Assembly: GCA_003508835.1 (NCBI GenBank)
Contig: PUFA01000316.1
Coordinates: 1,054,001 to 1,118,000, forward strand
Length of the DNA stretch: 64,000 nucleotides
Source of the DNA: Eonycteris spelaea
Lineage: Eukaryota > Chordata > Mammalia > Chiroptera > Pteropodidae
Direction: 5' to 3'
Positions 48,440-59,331 of this stretch are shown here, one piece after another (positions within the stretch are counted from its first letter, which is position 1; each line of letters starts with the position of its first letter). The notes below the pieces were generated by a model. It had not been told where the DNA came from. It did no database searches and saw nothing but the letters and a program-made list of their open reading frames with translations. The position numbers were made by a program, and so were the translations under genes.

Positions 48440-50250
48440 CAGGAAGCCAACTGTCTACTCAAGCCAAGCTGTGAAAGCCAGTGTCAGTGGAAATGGTCAT
48501 CTCCTGGAAAGAGGTAAGACCATGCTGAAGATCAGGCCCAGGAGCAAATTGTAAAGGTGGTAAAACCACAAAGGAGAGTAAACATACAACTTCAATAAAT
48601 CTTCTATGTCAAAGTCAGGACCTTGGCAGGGAAAGAGTGGATGAGAATATTTGAATGAACCAGACTTGAACTCCCACTAAGCTTTCCAGGACCTTCAGAG
48701 ATCAGACTGGCTGTCTGCCTGGAGACTGCTCAAGGGCTTCCCCTAAGGCAGGTACCTCACAAAATGATAATTTTTCTCTTGAGATATCTCCCCAGCATCC
48801 CTCATTACCTCTAGACTGTTGACCATGGTGAAGTAGTAGCCCAGCCCAGGCTGCTGCTCCTGGAGGAGACAGCTTACCAAAAGGATTGCAGAAATTTGAT
48901 AATATGATCTGGTAAGAAGGGGCTACACATATGAGAATGGAGCTTGAGGGTCTTGAACTAGAGTGAGGCAGCCAGAGTATAAAGTTGGGTAGAGGAAAAT
49001 TTACTGAATTTACTGAATCATGGGGTACCCATCCATGACTGGGATTTACTATCCTCTGGAGCAGTCCTAATAGCCTGTTGAGATATGTCTTGAAGCTTGG
49101 CAAAGAGAATACAATCAACTACCATAGTGGAAAGTCACAGCTAATCACCCAGTCCCCAGATCTAAATCAGTTCATAGACCCAGAGTTCGATGCTTGATGG
49201 GGAGGCCATGATCCCTTGAGGAATGACTCTCAATGTCATCACAAGTATATACAAGAAATATTTCTCTGATTCTTCCCCCAAATGTACCTGTGGCCCTTTG
49301 TTAGAGTAACTGTATACTATTGAAAAGGGAAAACCCAGGCCTTTTAGAGTCTTTTAGGTAGAGTCTGGGCTGAAATAATAGCAAGGAACCCTAAGCTCTA
49401 TTAAGGTCTTCCAATTATAATGGAAGCTCACCTGAGCACCATGATAATGGAGTTTTGGTCTAACGTTGTCTCACAGTGGGTCCAAAGTAGTCACAGACCC
49501 ATCCTGAGGTTATTTCTCATACTCTGAGTGTACTATTGGGATAAATATATTTCTTGGCTGATAGAACCTTCATACCGGTTCCCAGATCTGTGATATAAGG
49601 ACTGTTATGGTAGAAAGAGCAAGGAGAAGCCCCTGAAACTGCCACGATAGCCAAGACCCAAAATAAATCAGAAACACTGAATCCCAGGAGGAATTGCAGA
49701 GCTTGGTGCCACTATCAGACCTGAAGGACACAAATGTGATGCTTGTCCTGATATCCCTGGTTCAATTTACCTGTCTGGACCCGAAAAATCCTGAAGGATT
49801 GTGATGTATGATATGGAACTTATCAATTTAACCAGTAGCCCCGATCCTGTCTGCTCTACCAGATGTGTTATCTTTACTGTGAGTGGATTAAAAGGGCCTC
49901 TGGTGCCAGGTATGACAATCCTTCTCAATGCCCAGAGGGAAGAAGGATCCAAAGGCAGCTTGTATTTACATTGTAAGGACAGCAATTCACTTGTGAAATT
50001 TGTATTTCTGTCCCTACAAACTTAAGGTCCTGGTTTCCACTTTGGTGTGGTCAAGGAGGAGGGGCACTTCTACTAAGTGCACAGATAGAGTTCTGCTCAA
50101 CTTGAACCTTTAACTACCACATTGTGAACCCTTCATGCCGGTGGACCAGCAGATAGAGAAGGGAGTTACGAGACAGGCCATTGTAATCGACCCCTATTAC
50201 TATGTGGAACTAGTCCGCTGCGACAGAATACAGGCCAGGGAGGAGGATGT
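48440..50250 (+). pseudogene. ERV-L endogenous retrovirus internal relic
   Basis: Plus-sense remnant of an ERV-L (class III) provirus. By recalled nucleotide similarity, 48470-49140 corresponds to the gag to early-pro region. Bases 49190-49640 correspond to the aspartic protease region, with the landmark 'CATCCTGAGGTTATTTCTCAT' (49502-49522) and 'ATTGGGATAAATAT'. Bases 49660-49930 correspond to the start of reverse transcriptase, and 50110-50245 to the 3' part near the dUTPase-like end of ERV-L pol. Most of RT, RNase H and integrase is missing between about 49935 and 50110. Stop codons and frameshifts break every frame, so no product is possible. ERV-L has no env. Confidence 0.7.
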
Positions 50251-50284
50251 CCAGTGTCAGGAAGATTATCTTACCTCTTAATTA

Positions 50285-50425
50285 TACATATTCATGTTGG
50301 CTTTCCTTCCTTCCCTGCTTCACTCCCCTTGTCCCTCACTCCAGCTCCCTGGGAGCTGGGAAAGTAGTACAGAGGCCTTTGCCTCAGGCTTCCCTTTCAG
50401 GATCGCCCAAGCTCAGCTACTGTCC
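50285..50425 (+). repeat. ERV-L-type LTR remnant (MLT2-like)
   Basis: 'TTCCTTCCCTGCTTCACTCCCCTTGTCCCTCACTCCAGCTCCCTGGGAG' then 'AAGTAGTACAGAGGCCTTTGCCTCAGGCTTCCCTTTCAGG' resembles the 3' portion of MLT2-class LTRs. Its position just past the ERV-L interior, in the same orientation, supports a 3' LTR. The 5' part of the LTR is lost or unrecognisable. Confidence 0.5.
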
Positions 50426-50479
50426 TACTGGAAGGTTCAAATGTACTTACTTGCTGGAAGGTGACATACATGTCAGCAG

Positions 50480-50680
50480 TCTACATATTTCATTTTACTT
50501 AATCATGATGATGATCTCGAGAGGTAGAAAAATTATTTCTGTTTTCCAGATAAGGAGACAGTTTCAGCTAAGTGAAGGGTCTTGCCAAAGGACATACTGC
50601 CTATGGGCGGCAGAGACATGTTTTAGCACAGGAAGTGTCTAACTAAAGCTCAAGCTCTTTCCTCTATATTCTTGATGCCT
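50480..50680 (-). repeat. MIR SINE relic
   Basis: Antisense MIR: 'CTGTTTTCCAGATAAGGAGACAGTTTCAGCTAAG', 'GTCTTGCCAAAGGACATACTGCCTATGGGCGGCAGAGACATG', followed by the decayed head. Confidence 0.7.
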
Positions 50681-51668
50681 AGATCAGTGTTAATAGAAAA
50701 GACCACTCAGAAAGAAGACAATTTCTTCTTTTCTATCATTCTAATAACCCTCTTTGTATTCGTAGTGGTTTATTTTCACTTTAAGATTTAGTTTGTCTTT
50801 TCTAATATGTAATTTAGCATGCAATGCACTTCTGTACAGGACTGTTACAGGGAATGGCAGGGTTCCATCATTCTGAAATGTGTGATGGAGGAAATCGAAG
50901 AGTGCTTTTTTAATGAATCAAGATCTAAGAAGTACATATAAAGTAAAAAGACAGCTCATTAAAATTTTTCTCCTTCAAGAAAAAATTTATTTCTAAATAA
51001 ATTCAGCACAATAAAAGCATGAGAGAGAAAAAAATGTAATACCTTTTCATATAATTTTAGTTTGATTATGTCACCAAATAAACTGAATGGCAGTGGAGTG
51101 GAAAGAAATGTAATCCATAAAGGAAGTGAGAAAGGTTGAAAAAGTCAACGGTAATTAAATAGTGACTAAAACTGAATGGAAATTGATCTGTATTTCGCTG
51201 AAGGCCATTCCTGTCTTTTAGAAAGTTATGCATCAGTAAAGAGAGAAAGGAAAGGTTTCTGCTTTTTTTGATATAAAAGTATGTAATTTCTGAGCCAAGT
51301 TTGCTAATTCAAGACAGCAGTGGATTCCCAGTACACACATTCTAATATTCCACACCTACTGGCAGGTATTGAAATAGATAAGGCTGTATAGAACTGAATC
51401 ATAAGAGCATTGTTGGTGTGGGGGCTATTTCCCCTTGTGGAAGCTGAAAGCAGCTATGCAAATTACGGGTGAATGTGGCAGCTTGAGCTTTAGCTGATGA
51501 GGACTCTGCTGGATGGTCATTTGCCCCCAGGGTTGTATCTCCTCAATTGTGGCACAGATGAAAGCAAGAGTCTGGAAAAACTTGTGCTCTATTTAGGATT
51601 CTGTCATGCTGTTGCCTCTGGATGTTAGGCTTTCTTAGGTAACACATCTAATAGAAAACAAAACTGTG
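50681..51668. other. Non-coding sequence, no recognised repeat
   Basis: About 1 kb without recognisable content. Confidence 0.4.
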
Positions 51669-51704
51669 TGATGTTTATAATGTTTATTAACATTATAAAC
51701 ATCA
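51669..51704. repeat. Perfect 16-bp inverted repeat (hairpin)
   Basis: Arms TGATGTTTATAATGTT (51669-51684) and AACATTATAAACATCA (51689-51704) are exact reverse complements around the 4-base loop TATT. Nearly pure A/T stems could extrude as a cruciform. Confidence 0.95.
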
Positions 51705-51705
51705 A

Positions 51706-51724
51706 TCATCATTATTAATGATGA
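51706..51724. repeat. Second adjacent palindrome
   Basis: TCATCATT, loop ATT, AATGATGA: perfect 8-base arms, one base away from the 16-bp hairpin. It overlaps the edge of an antisense MIR. Confidence 0.85.
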
Positions 51725-51935
51725 CAGTGACTACGATTTATTCACTGACTCCTGCATTCTGGTTCTTTCATATATAAATTGCTATGCTTACAACTATGGA
51801 AGGTAGACGTTATTATTCACCCTTTCTACATGAAGAAACTGAGGCTTAGAGGGAATACATATTTTGTCTAAAGCAAAGGCTGAAATAGTAAATCAATCTA
51901 GGCTTCTCACTGCTCTATTATACAATGTGGGTGCT
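51715..51935 (-). repeat. MIR SINE relic
   Basis: Antisense MIR: 'TTATTATTCACCCTTTCTACATGAAGAAACTGAGGCTTAGAGGG' (51810-51852) is the hallmark. The upstream part carries the degenerate 3' module. Confidence 0.75.
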
Positions 51936-52499
51936 GATTCACTCCCATGAGTCTAGATAAGTAAAGGAAGAGTTACCAAAAGGTGAAAATTAATATACAT
52001 TTTTGGAGTGATGAGTACATATAATTAAGGCCACTGCCATAGATCATGGTTGAATCAATAATAACGACAAAAAAATTGAGTTGTTTCACTATGATATTTG
52101 GACCATAATCTCTATCAAGTGATACAAAAGATGCACAATTAATTCTAGAAGGCTATTCATTTACTTAACATATATGTGTTGACTGAATTCTAGGTACTAT
52201 AGTTGTACTGGTTTTATCAGCTAGAGCTGATAAAAATGAGAGAAAAATACAGGAATAGGTGGCATTATAGGAAGGAGTGATCACGCTTTAGTAGTATTCA
52301 TTAAATCAGAATGGTATTATGCTTATGGTAATTATAATTTTTTGCAGTCATATAAATGGTGGTCTGGGGCAGGTATTTCAATCTGAATAAAATTTATAGA
52401 TCTACACTTTGACTCTCAAGATAATTCTCAGATCAGAGGCCTTGAAATTCAAAGTTCTCTTCATGAATTATCATGGAATACCATGGAAAAGATGGCCAG
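51936..52499. other. Non-coding sequence, no clear repeat
   Basis: 52150-52240 is weakly like the antisense L2 3' end. Otherwise nothing recognised. Confidence 0.35.
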
Positions 52500-52886
52500 T
52501 TTATCACCAAGGCTATTTTCTCTTCTTCCTGACTATATATATTTAGTTAATTAACTACATGTCTCGGCCGTATGACTGAGTTCTTATCGACAGAAAGTAC
52601 CCACAGGTGATGGGCACAATTCCTCTCCTGATCCATAGACATCTCCCAGGAGCTTTTCTTAAAGTTCTTCCACTTTCTCCTTCTTAATGCAGATGAGCCT
52701 AGTGACCTTAAAACCACAAGTTAAGACAGCTGAGCCATTACATGGAAAGTACCTGGAATCCTGAATGACTGCATGGAAGGCCACCTTCGCAGGAATCCCA
52801 CATTGTACTGTTACATCAGCAAGAAATAAAGTTAAAACACTAAAATTTGGAGTTTGTTTATTACAACTGGTAATAGTCTAATACAA
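52500..52886 (+). repeat. MLT1-type MaLR LTR relic
   Basis: Plus-sense MaLR LTR, 3' portion best kept: 'CCTGAATGACTGCATGGAAGGCC' (52759-52781), 'ATCAGCAAGAAATAAAGTTAAAACACTAAAATTTGGAGTTTGTTTATTACAACTGGTAATAGTCTAATACA' follows the MLT1 3' end, with its AATAAA polyadenylation signal intact at about 52825. No MaLR interior is seen, so it is a solo LTR. Confidence 0.7.
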
Positions 52887-53484
52887 ATGCTAACATATGT
52901 ATTCGATGTATATTTACTTGAGTACTATCACATATTTAATTCCTTCTTCCCCAGGAATAATTTCACTAGCAGACAATATAATTGCACTATTATGTATAGG
53001 TTTTCCCAATTCAATAATCAGTAATTCATGACTCCTGAGTTTTTCTCTTATTGCTGGCTTTTGTTTGAACAATTGTTTTGTCTTCCACTAGGATTTGCAT
53101 GCAAACAAGTAAGCTGATAAAATTTTTTAAATTTTTTAATGGGAGAGAAAAACAAAGTTGAGAACTTAAAGGTTATGGTTAATTAAAAAGTAATTCTGTG
53201 TCTTGGGGAGAAACTTCTAGTATTTCATTTAGGCTACCTCAAACTAACTAATGGAAGAGACATTATTGTCCTGGAGAAACGTGGTGGGGACTGGTCTGAA
53301 GGAGCACAATGTGAGATCCCCTAGCTGAAATCTGTGCATCTTACAAGATTATTCTGCCCACTCATCCAAAGACTCAAAACAAAGAAAAAGAGAGCTGAGC
53401 CAAGCCACTGAGGGAAGAGCAAGACTACACCCGAGTTCTTGGCCCCCACTAATTTTGGGGCAGTCAGGTGCGACAAAAATGACA
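52887..53484. other. Non-coding sequence, no recognised feature
   Basis: Nothing recognised. Confidence 0.4.
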
Positions 53485-53630
53485 TAGACTTTGATATTAA
53501 ATCCTAGTTTAAATTCTAACTCGTCCATTTGTTTCAGGTGCTTTTAAACCACCTGAATTTTAGTTTTCTCATCAGGAAACAGGAAGTGATAATATCCATC
53601 TCTCAAATATGCTGTGATATCATCATAATA
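53485..53630 (+). repeat. MIR SINE relic
   Basis: Plus-sense MIR core: 'TTAAATCCTAGTTTAAATTCTAACTCGTCCATTTG', 'GTGCTTTTAAACCACCTGAATTTTAGTTTTCTCATC' and 'AGTGATAATATCCATCTCTCAAATATGCTGTGA'. Confidence 0.7.
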
Positions 53631-53635
53631 ACTTT

Positions 53636-53770
53636 CCATGGTGACTGAAATTTACTCGAATTGTGGTGATCGCTTCATAAGGTATATAGATGTCAAATCA
53701 CTATGTTGTACACCTGACACTAATATAATATTGTATGTCAACTATACTTTAATTTTTAAAAATGCTGTAT
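53636..53770 (+). repeat. L1 3' end, truncated
   Basis: 'GAATTGTGGTGATCGCTTCATAAGGTATATAGATGTCAAATCACTATGTTGTACACCTGACACTAATATAATATTGTATGTCAACTATACTTTAA' is the 3' UTR terminus of a laurasiatherian-type L1 by recall. Only about the last 130 bases are present. Confidence 0.75.
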
Positions 53771-55413
53771 TAAAGGCAATGTTTTTTAAAGTATTAACAA
53801 ATAAAGTACCTCAATGTCATAGACTTATTAGATTTATTATTAATTGTGCTTATTATGTTGTAAAAAGCACACAAAGAAATTTTGGACCATTTGCATCAAG
53901 ATTTAATATGCGACAATGAAATGTTTGGGCTACTGATTTTACAGTTCCCTCTCTCATTTGTGCAATAATAAAATTAAGTTCATTTTATTCTATATTTTAG
54001 TAATTAAGGCAAAATCATGGCAATCATTACTGGTAATCTCTTGGGAATACAATTCAACAAAAACTTCTCAATTGCCTTTAATATGCAACACATAGTGTTG
54101 GTTTCTAAATCCTGCATATTATTTGGCTCTCAAGGATTATTGTAACCCTCTATTATCACCAAGATGTGAATTACTTTTTCTCAGAAGAACCGAGACCTCT
54201 TTTCATTTTAAAGAATTACTTTAAGGACCATTGAGAGATAAAAGTGTTTGTTGGTATTATTGCTAAAACTTTATTCCACAATCAGTATCTCAGAGTGAAT
54301 AAATGAACCTATTATAAAAGATTGAGATACAATGAGTACATGTTAATTTATATCATGTGTGAATTTAATGTTCAGGAACTATAAAGTAATACTAAACAAA
54401 TTAGTGAAAGTTGGGGCAAAGAATAAAGAAGGCCCTTCTTTTTATTCCCCATATGTTATCAAGTGAATATATTCTAGTACTCCCATGACCTGGAGCTTAC
54501 CACAGGCAGGAAAAACACCATGTTTCATTTGGGCACGGTATAATTTTAGAATGTAAGTTTTGTCAAGGCTAAGTAAGGCTGTCCAGTCTTGCAGATGCTT
54601 TAAACTTTTATTAACCAAAGCTTATTCCTTCATCATTCCCTAATATTTATACCACACCTACCTCATGGTGAACCGTCACTGTGGTTACCATTAATTGCAA
54701 CTTTTGAGAGAATGAGGCATCTTACCTCCCCTACCTTCCTAGATCCCACCCCTGATGGGTTGAAGAAGAACAATAAAAGTATGAAGCTCTTGTAGGCAGG
54801 TTCGTAATGCACAGGCAATAAATCACATTAGTGATAACATAAGTGCACTGGTTTTCCCTCCCCCTACAAACTGTTCTGGAAAGGCACTTCTGCTATCCAT
54901 CTCTTTGGAGAGCAGTAGTGATCTGAAGAAATGCTTCCTCTTGAAAGAACTCTTTTTATTCACAGTGGAATACTCTTGAATTTTGCAGATCGCCAACCAC
55001 ACACAAAAAGTTTTTTTTTTAATAGTTGAGGAAATAAGCCTAAAGAAAATGTGTACCTAATCCTATTAGCTGACTTAATATAGAATTATTAAAAGCCTTG
55101 ATATACAGGATTTAACACAATCTTTCTAGCAGGGTGTGATGTAATCTGTTTTTGTTCCTCAGCTAGCAGATGGCTTACCTTTAAGTAATTTCCAATATGT
55201 TAAGAGATCAAAAGCCATCCTCTCGCCACTGAGGCAGTAATCGTTCTTCTCTGCTGGGGGCTGCTTGGGACTGTGGTAGGGATATGCAAAAGCTCCTGGC
55301 ATTTCCAAAGATAGAAGGGCGACATTTCTTTAGACTTTGAAGTTAATAATCCTTCAGAAGTTAAAAAACTGAGGGATTTTTCAAAACCCTTTTAATGTTC
55401 TATATGCCATGTG

Positions 55414-55632
55414 CGAAAGTAAATATCTGCAAGAAATCGCTGAGGGCTGGCGTGAAGCTTGGAGGAGCGCTCTGCGCTCTCCCGTGTCACCAACGGGCAC
55501 ACTCTCTTGCCACTGAGGGTGTGACTAGGTTGTGCTTCCATCAAGCGCTGTTTGAGGATTTGGTTTTGGCATCGAATGTTTTAAGAATTATTCTAGAAAT
55601 AGATGTGAAATTCATTGCCCATGCTATCATCG
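55414..55632. other. CpG-retaining patch
   Basis: Ten CpG dinucleotides in about 220 bases, in DNA where CpG is otherwise rare. A 96-codon plus-strand frame (55395-55685) spans it, ending at a TGA. Its translation is not recognised. It may be an unmethylated regulatory patch, a young unrecognised insertion, or a decayed exon. Confidence 0.35.
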
Positions 55633-58600
55633 ATGAGCCCAAGCAGTGGCATTATGAGATGACTATCCCTGTCATCAAGACATGACTCTTCCTAAGGCTA
55701 AGATGCTTTTAATTTCTTCTTCACGCATGTGTCTAGTTGTTGGAAATGATCTATTGGTGAGGAGATGGGATAAATTTGCATTCAGGATTCTGTTTCATTT
55801 TTACCACAAAAGAGAAAAATGTCTTGTATCTCAACAGGTTAATATGTTCCTAATGGACCCAGAGCCCAGAGCCATTTTTTTGTTAAATTCAATTCAGATT
55901 TTCATGACATGCTAAGTGACAGAATCCTGCTGAATTTTGATTTTAGACAAATCCAAGTATCTCAGGGTTTGTTGCCACCATCGCTTGTGGCTCTTGCTTT
56001 TAATACAGAGAGATTTCATTTTATTCCTTGGACCAGTTATATTCGGGCTACTTAAAATAAGGGGAAAGCCTCACTAAGAAAATATATTCCTAGGCATAAA
56101 GGAGACCTAAGTTTGTAACTTCCCCTTGGAGATAAAACAGATCGTTTCAACTTAAATGGCAAGCCCCTCTACCATCACTCCTCCTCCTTTTCACCATTTT
56201 GTTTTATGTATTTGATGGCCTCAGTGTTGGCAAGCAGCAGATGGATGAATGAGTACCTAAATAGTCATCAAGAGAGAAAAAAGGAGAAAATCAGACTAGA
56301 AATCCAGAAGTGTAGGCAAAAAGCCTATAAGCATCGAGCTTCATTTGGAAAGGACGTATGGGCAAATGGCCTGAGACAAGAAAAATTATGAGATAGGAAC
56401 TTGAAATGTCATAATATCATTATACCCAACACAGAAAACCATGAGTGAAAAGAAAGTACTTATTTTCCCAAAGCTGACTCACCAAACTGGAGCTATTCTA
56501 ACTCATAGCCAACAAGGTGCAATGTTATTCCTCCAACTCCTCAAAGGTTTCTACCCCAACGATTCCATGAGGTATTCTCTTTTTGAGAATTTTCTGTTAA
56601 CTACCCTGAATAACTGATCCAAGGAGTAAAATAAAACCTCTTCATATCAAAAGATGGAGCTGGCAAGACTAAATGATTTATACTGACTCTTACACAAATC
56701 TTTCCAGAATGGTTTCAATACAATTGCTCCCCAGACTCTCAGGAATCTCTTTTCTTGTCCTTGAAAACCATCGCTATGCCTCTGCTTTTTCTCTTCCAGA
56801 TTAAAGGGCCCATTGTTTCTTTAACTAGCTTTATGTAGGGCCTTTGCTTGCTCATGGGTCTCCCTTAGGTTTACTACACTTCATGTTGTGAAGGAGGCTC
56901 TGGGATGTGGTACTCCAACTAGAAGGCGGAGACTATGGCAGGTAAGTTTAACCTAATCATAAATGCATGAAGAGGTGAAAAGGTGAAATTTGGAAAGTTA
57001 GTGATTCTGTTTGAATGTTGGTCTATCAGCTTGGCTAATAATTGTCCATCCTCTACGACGAGAGAGGTAAATAGTCTACTCCCACTCGACTGAGTACATG
57101 AGATTGGAGTGGGAGTGGGAGGGTAGTTATGGAAAACAAAATATCAAGCATAAAAATGAAACTAGAGTTATGGCTCAATTATTCAACATTACCATAAATG
57201 TCATTAAGGAGCAGCATGATCTACAACTTGCTTGCCCCTAAAGATTGCTTAACACTTAAGGAATAGTTGTTTAGCTCTTCTCCTACCCTTGCTCAAAAGG
57301 GAAGATTCAAGGTTTGGAATTTTGGGGCTTCCTGTTGGAAGAACAAGATGAATGGGGAGATTCTGAGTTGGGGGGACTCTGTCCCTTTTGCCTCCACTCC
57401 TTGCAACCAGAGCTGTTCTGCGTATCCCCTCTTTTCATCTTCAAGGAAATTACAATGAACAATAATTAGCCAGTACCTAATTATTCAGCTCCCCTCTTCT
57501 ATGGGTGTGTGCCCCGCATCCCTGCTGCGCCTGAAACACATTTAATCCATGAATATATGAATTGACACTGAATAATGTCACATTGATTGCATAGATATTT
57601 GTTGAATAATTAGACATCTAGTTTTGAAACAGAATTTTAGATCATCCACCATTGTGATACTCAGCTCACAGGAAAACTGTGATAATTCTCAAAGAGTTCT
57701 GATTCCTTGAAAGGAAAATGCTGCATAATCACAAGGCAAGCTCTCTTCCTAACGCCTCAGGGCATAACAATATTCTCTCTTAAGCCACTGTAGAGTACCA
57801 ACAATCACCGATTTCCTTCCCGATCTTCCCATATCACAGGCCATGGAATGGGTTAATTTTCTATATTCTGGATTCAGACTTTGAATTCCTATGCATGTTC
57901 CTTTGTTCAGATTTCAGGGGAAAACTCTGCCTGTAGTGAGTGCAGAAACCCAGTGCTAAGAAGGACTTTTGGAGGTCAAAAAATTTATCTCTCTGCCTTT
58001 CTGTAGGTCTGCACCCCTTGTCACTTGGTCAAGAGCTCCTGGGATTTTGAGGCAGTGTGGGATGAATGCAGGATATCCGACTCCAGCACACAGTCCAAAT
58101 TTCAGCCCAGCAGTGAATGCACAGTACTCTCTGTCTTCCTACTGTGCCCTGAGTAAAGACTTTTCACTTCATACATCATTCACAACTTGCTACAGGGATT
58201 TCACAAAGCCAGCACATACCCTTTACACAAAGAAAAGAAAGAAAAAAAAAGAAAGAACAGGTCTAGGGAGGGAAAAAGTATGTCTGCCAAGTGTAGTAGT
58301 ATCAACCAGGAAACTAACAAAGCGCAATGTTAATCAATTAAACAAATCGAGTTTCTCATTCTGTTCAACATTTGAAGAAATCTAGAGAATTTTAGAGTCA
58401 AACATGATTAGGCAGTTTTATTCTCTTGTTTGGCTATGGTGCCTTGAGGAGCAAGGCAAAAGCTGGAAGCTGGAAGCTATTTTTCCCCTAGAGAAATTTG
58501 GTAAACAGATACTGAGTTAGTCCCACCATCTGGCTCACAAAATCCCAGAGTCCCAGAGGAGGGTGCCACCTGTAGGTGCTAGAGATACTGTCAGTGCTGG

Positions 58601-58961
58601 GTGTGCTGCCCGCAGTGACTGAAAGCAGAGGACCCAAAACACACAAGAGGAAGGAATGCGTTCACTCAAGTCCCTGGATGTTTCATGCCAGGATTCTGCT
58701 CCACATAAAGATGAAAGGACAGCTTATTTCTTGCTAATTCTTGAGGCATTTTCCTTTTTCTACAAGATAATTTTTATGAGCATCATGATTATTTCCTAAT
58801 TAGCACTTCTACTAAATAGTAATTGGAATTCCCCCCATTCTATATTATGCTATATAACATTACATTATATTACATTACATCTGGTTGGACTTTGTAGTAG
58901 CTTGATGGGCAGATTTGTGTGGAAGAAATTGAGCCATAGTGAATTAGTCAGAAGAATTAAT

Positions 58962-58982
58962 CAGAGAGAGAGAGAGAGAGAG
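58962..58982. repeat. (GA)n microsatellite
   Basis: About ten GA units. Confidence 0.9.
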
Positions 58983-59301
58983 TCATTAGTTTTCAAGTAG
59001 TGAATTAATTTAGGAAAACCTCTGGATAGGTCGTTTTCATTGCCTTTCCTCTTGAGATATAAAAAATGTTGATTTTTGAAGCTTGGTGAAGAAGATCTGG
59101 AACTGTAAACATGTACTTTGTTATTAAACTGAGTTACGTTAGACACCAATTGCTCATTTTCTTCTCTTCACTTACACTTAGCCCATGTCCTTTCCCCTAT
59201 GCCTGCATGAAGAAATGAGGGGCAGGTTGTTTTCTATGTCTTGGTCATAGACTTTGAAGGCTACCAAGTCCATAGACAGAGCTATAAGCTATAGACAGAG
59301 C

Positions 59302-59331
59302 TTAGGCTCACCTTTCAAAAGGTGAGCCTAA
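59302..59331. repeat. Perfect 14-bp hairpin
   Basis: TTAGGCTCACCTTT (59302-59315), a 2-base spacer CA, then AAAGGTGAGCCTAA (59318-59331), an exact reverse complement. Just upstream ATAGACAGAGCT occurs twice (59272-59283 and 59291-59302), and the second copy adjoins the hairpin. Confidence 0.95.

Noticed and set aside
57969..58385. 138-codon plus-strand open frame
   Set aside because: Contains a Lys/Arg run from an AAAG-rich tract and has no recognisable domain; the donor-like and acceptor-like flanks are weak.
58566..58583. CTCF-like motif on the minus strand (CACCTACAGGTGGCACC)
   Set aside because: The third core base is T instead of the near-invariant A and the following base also mismatches; possible but not called.
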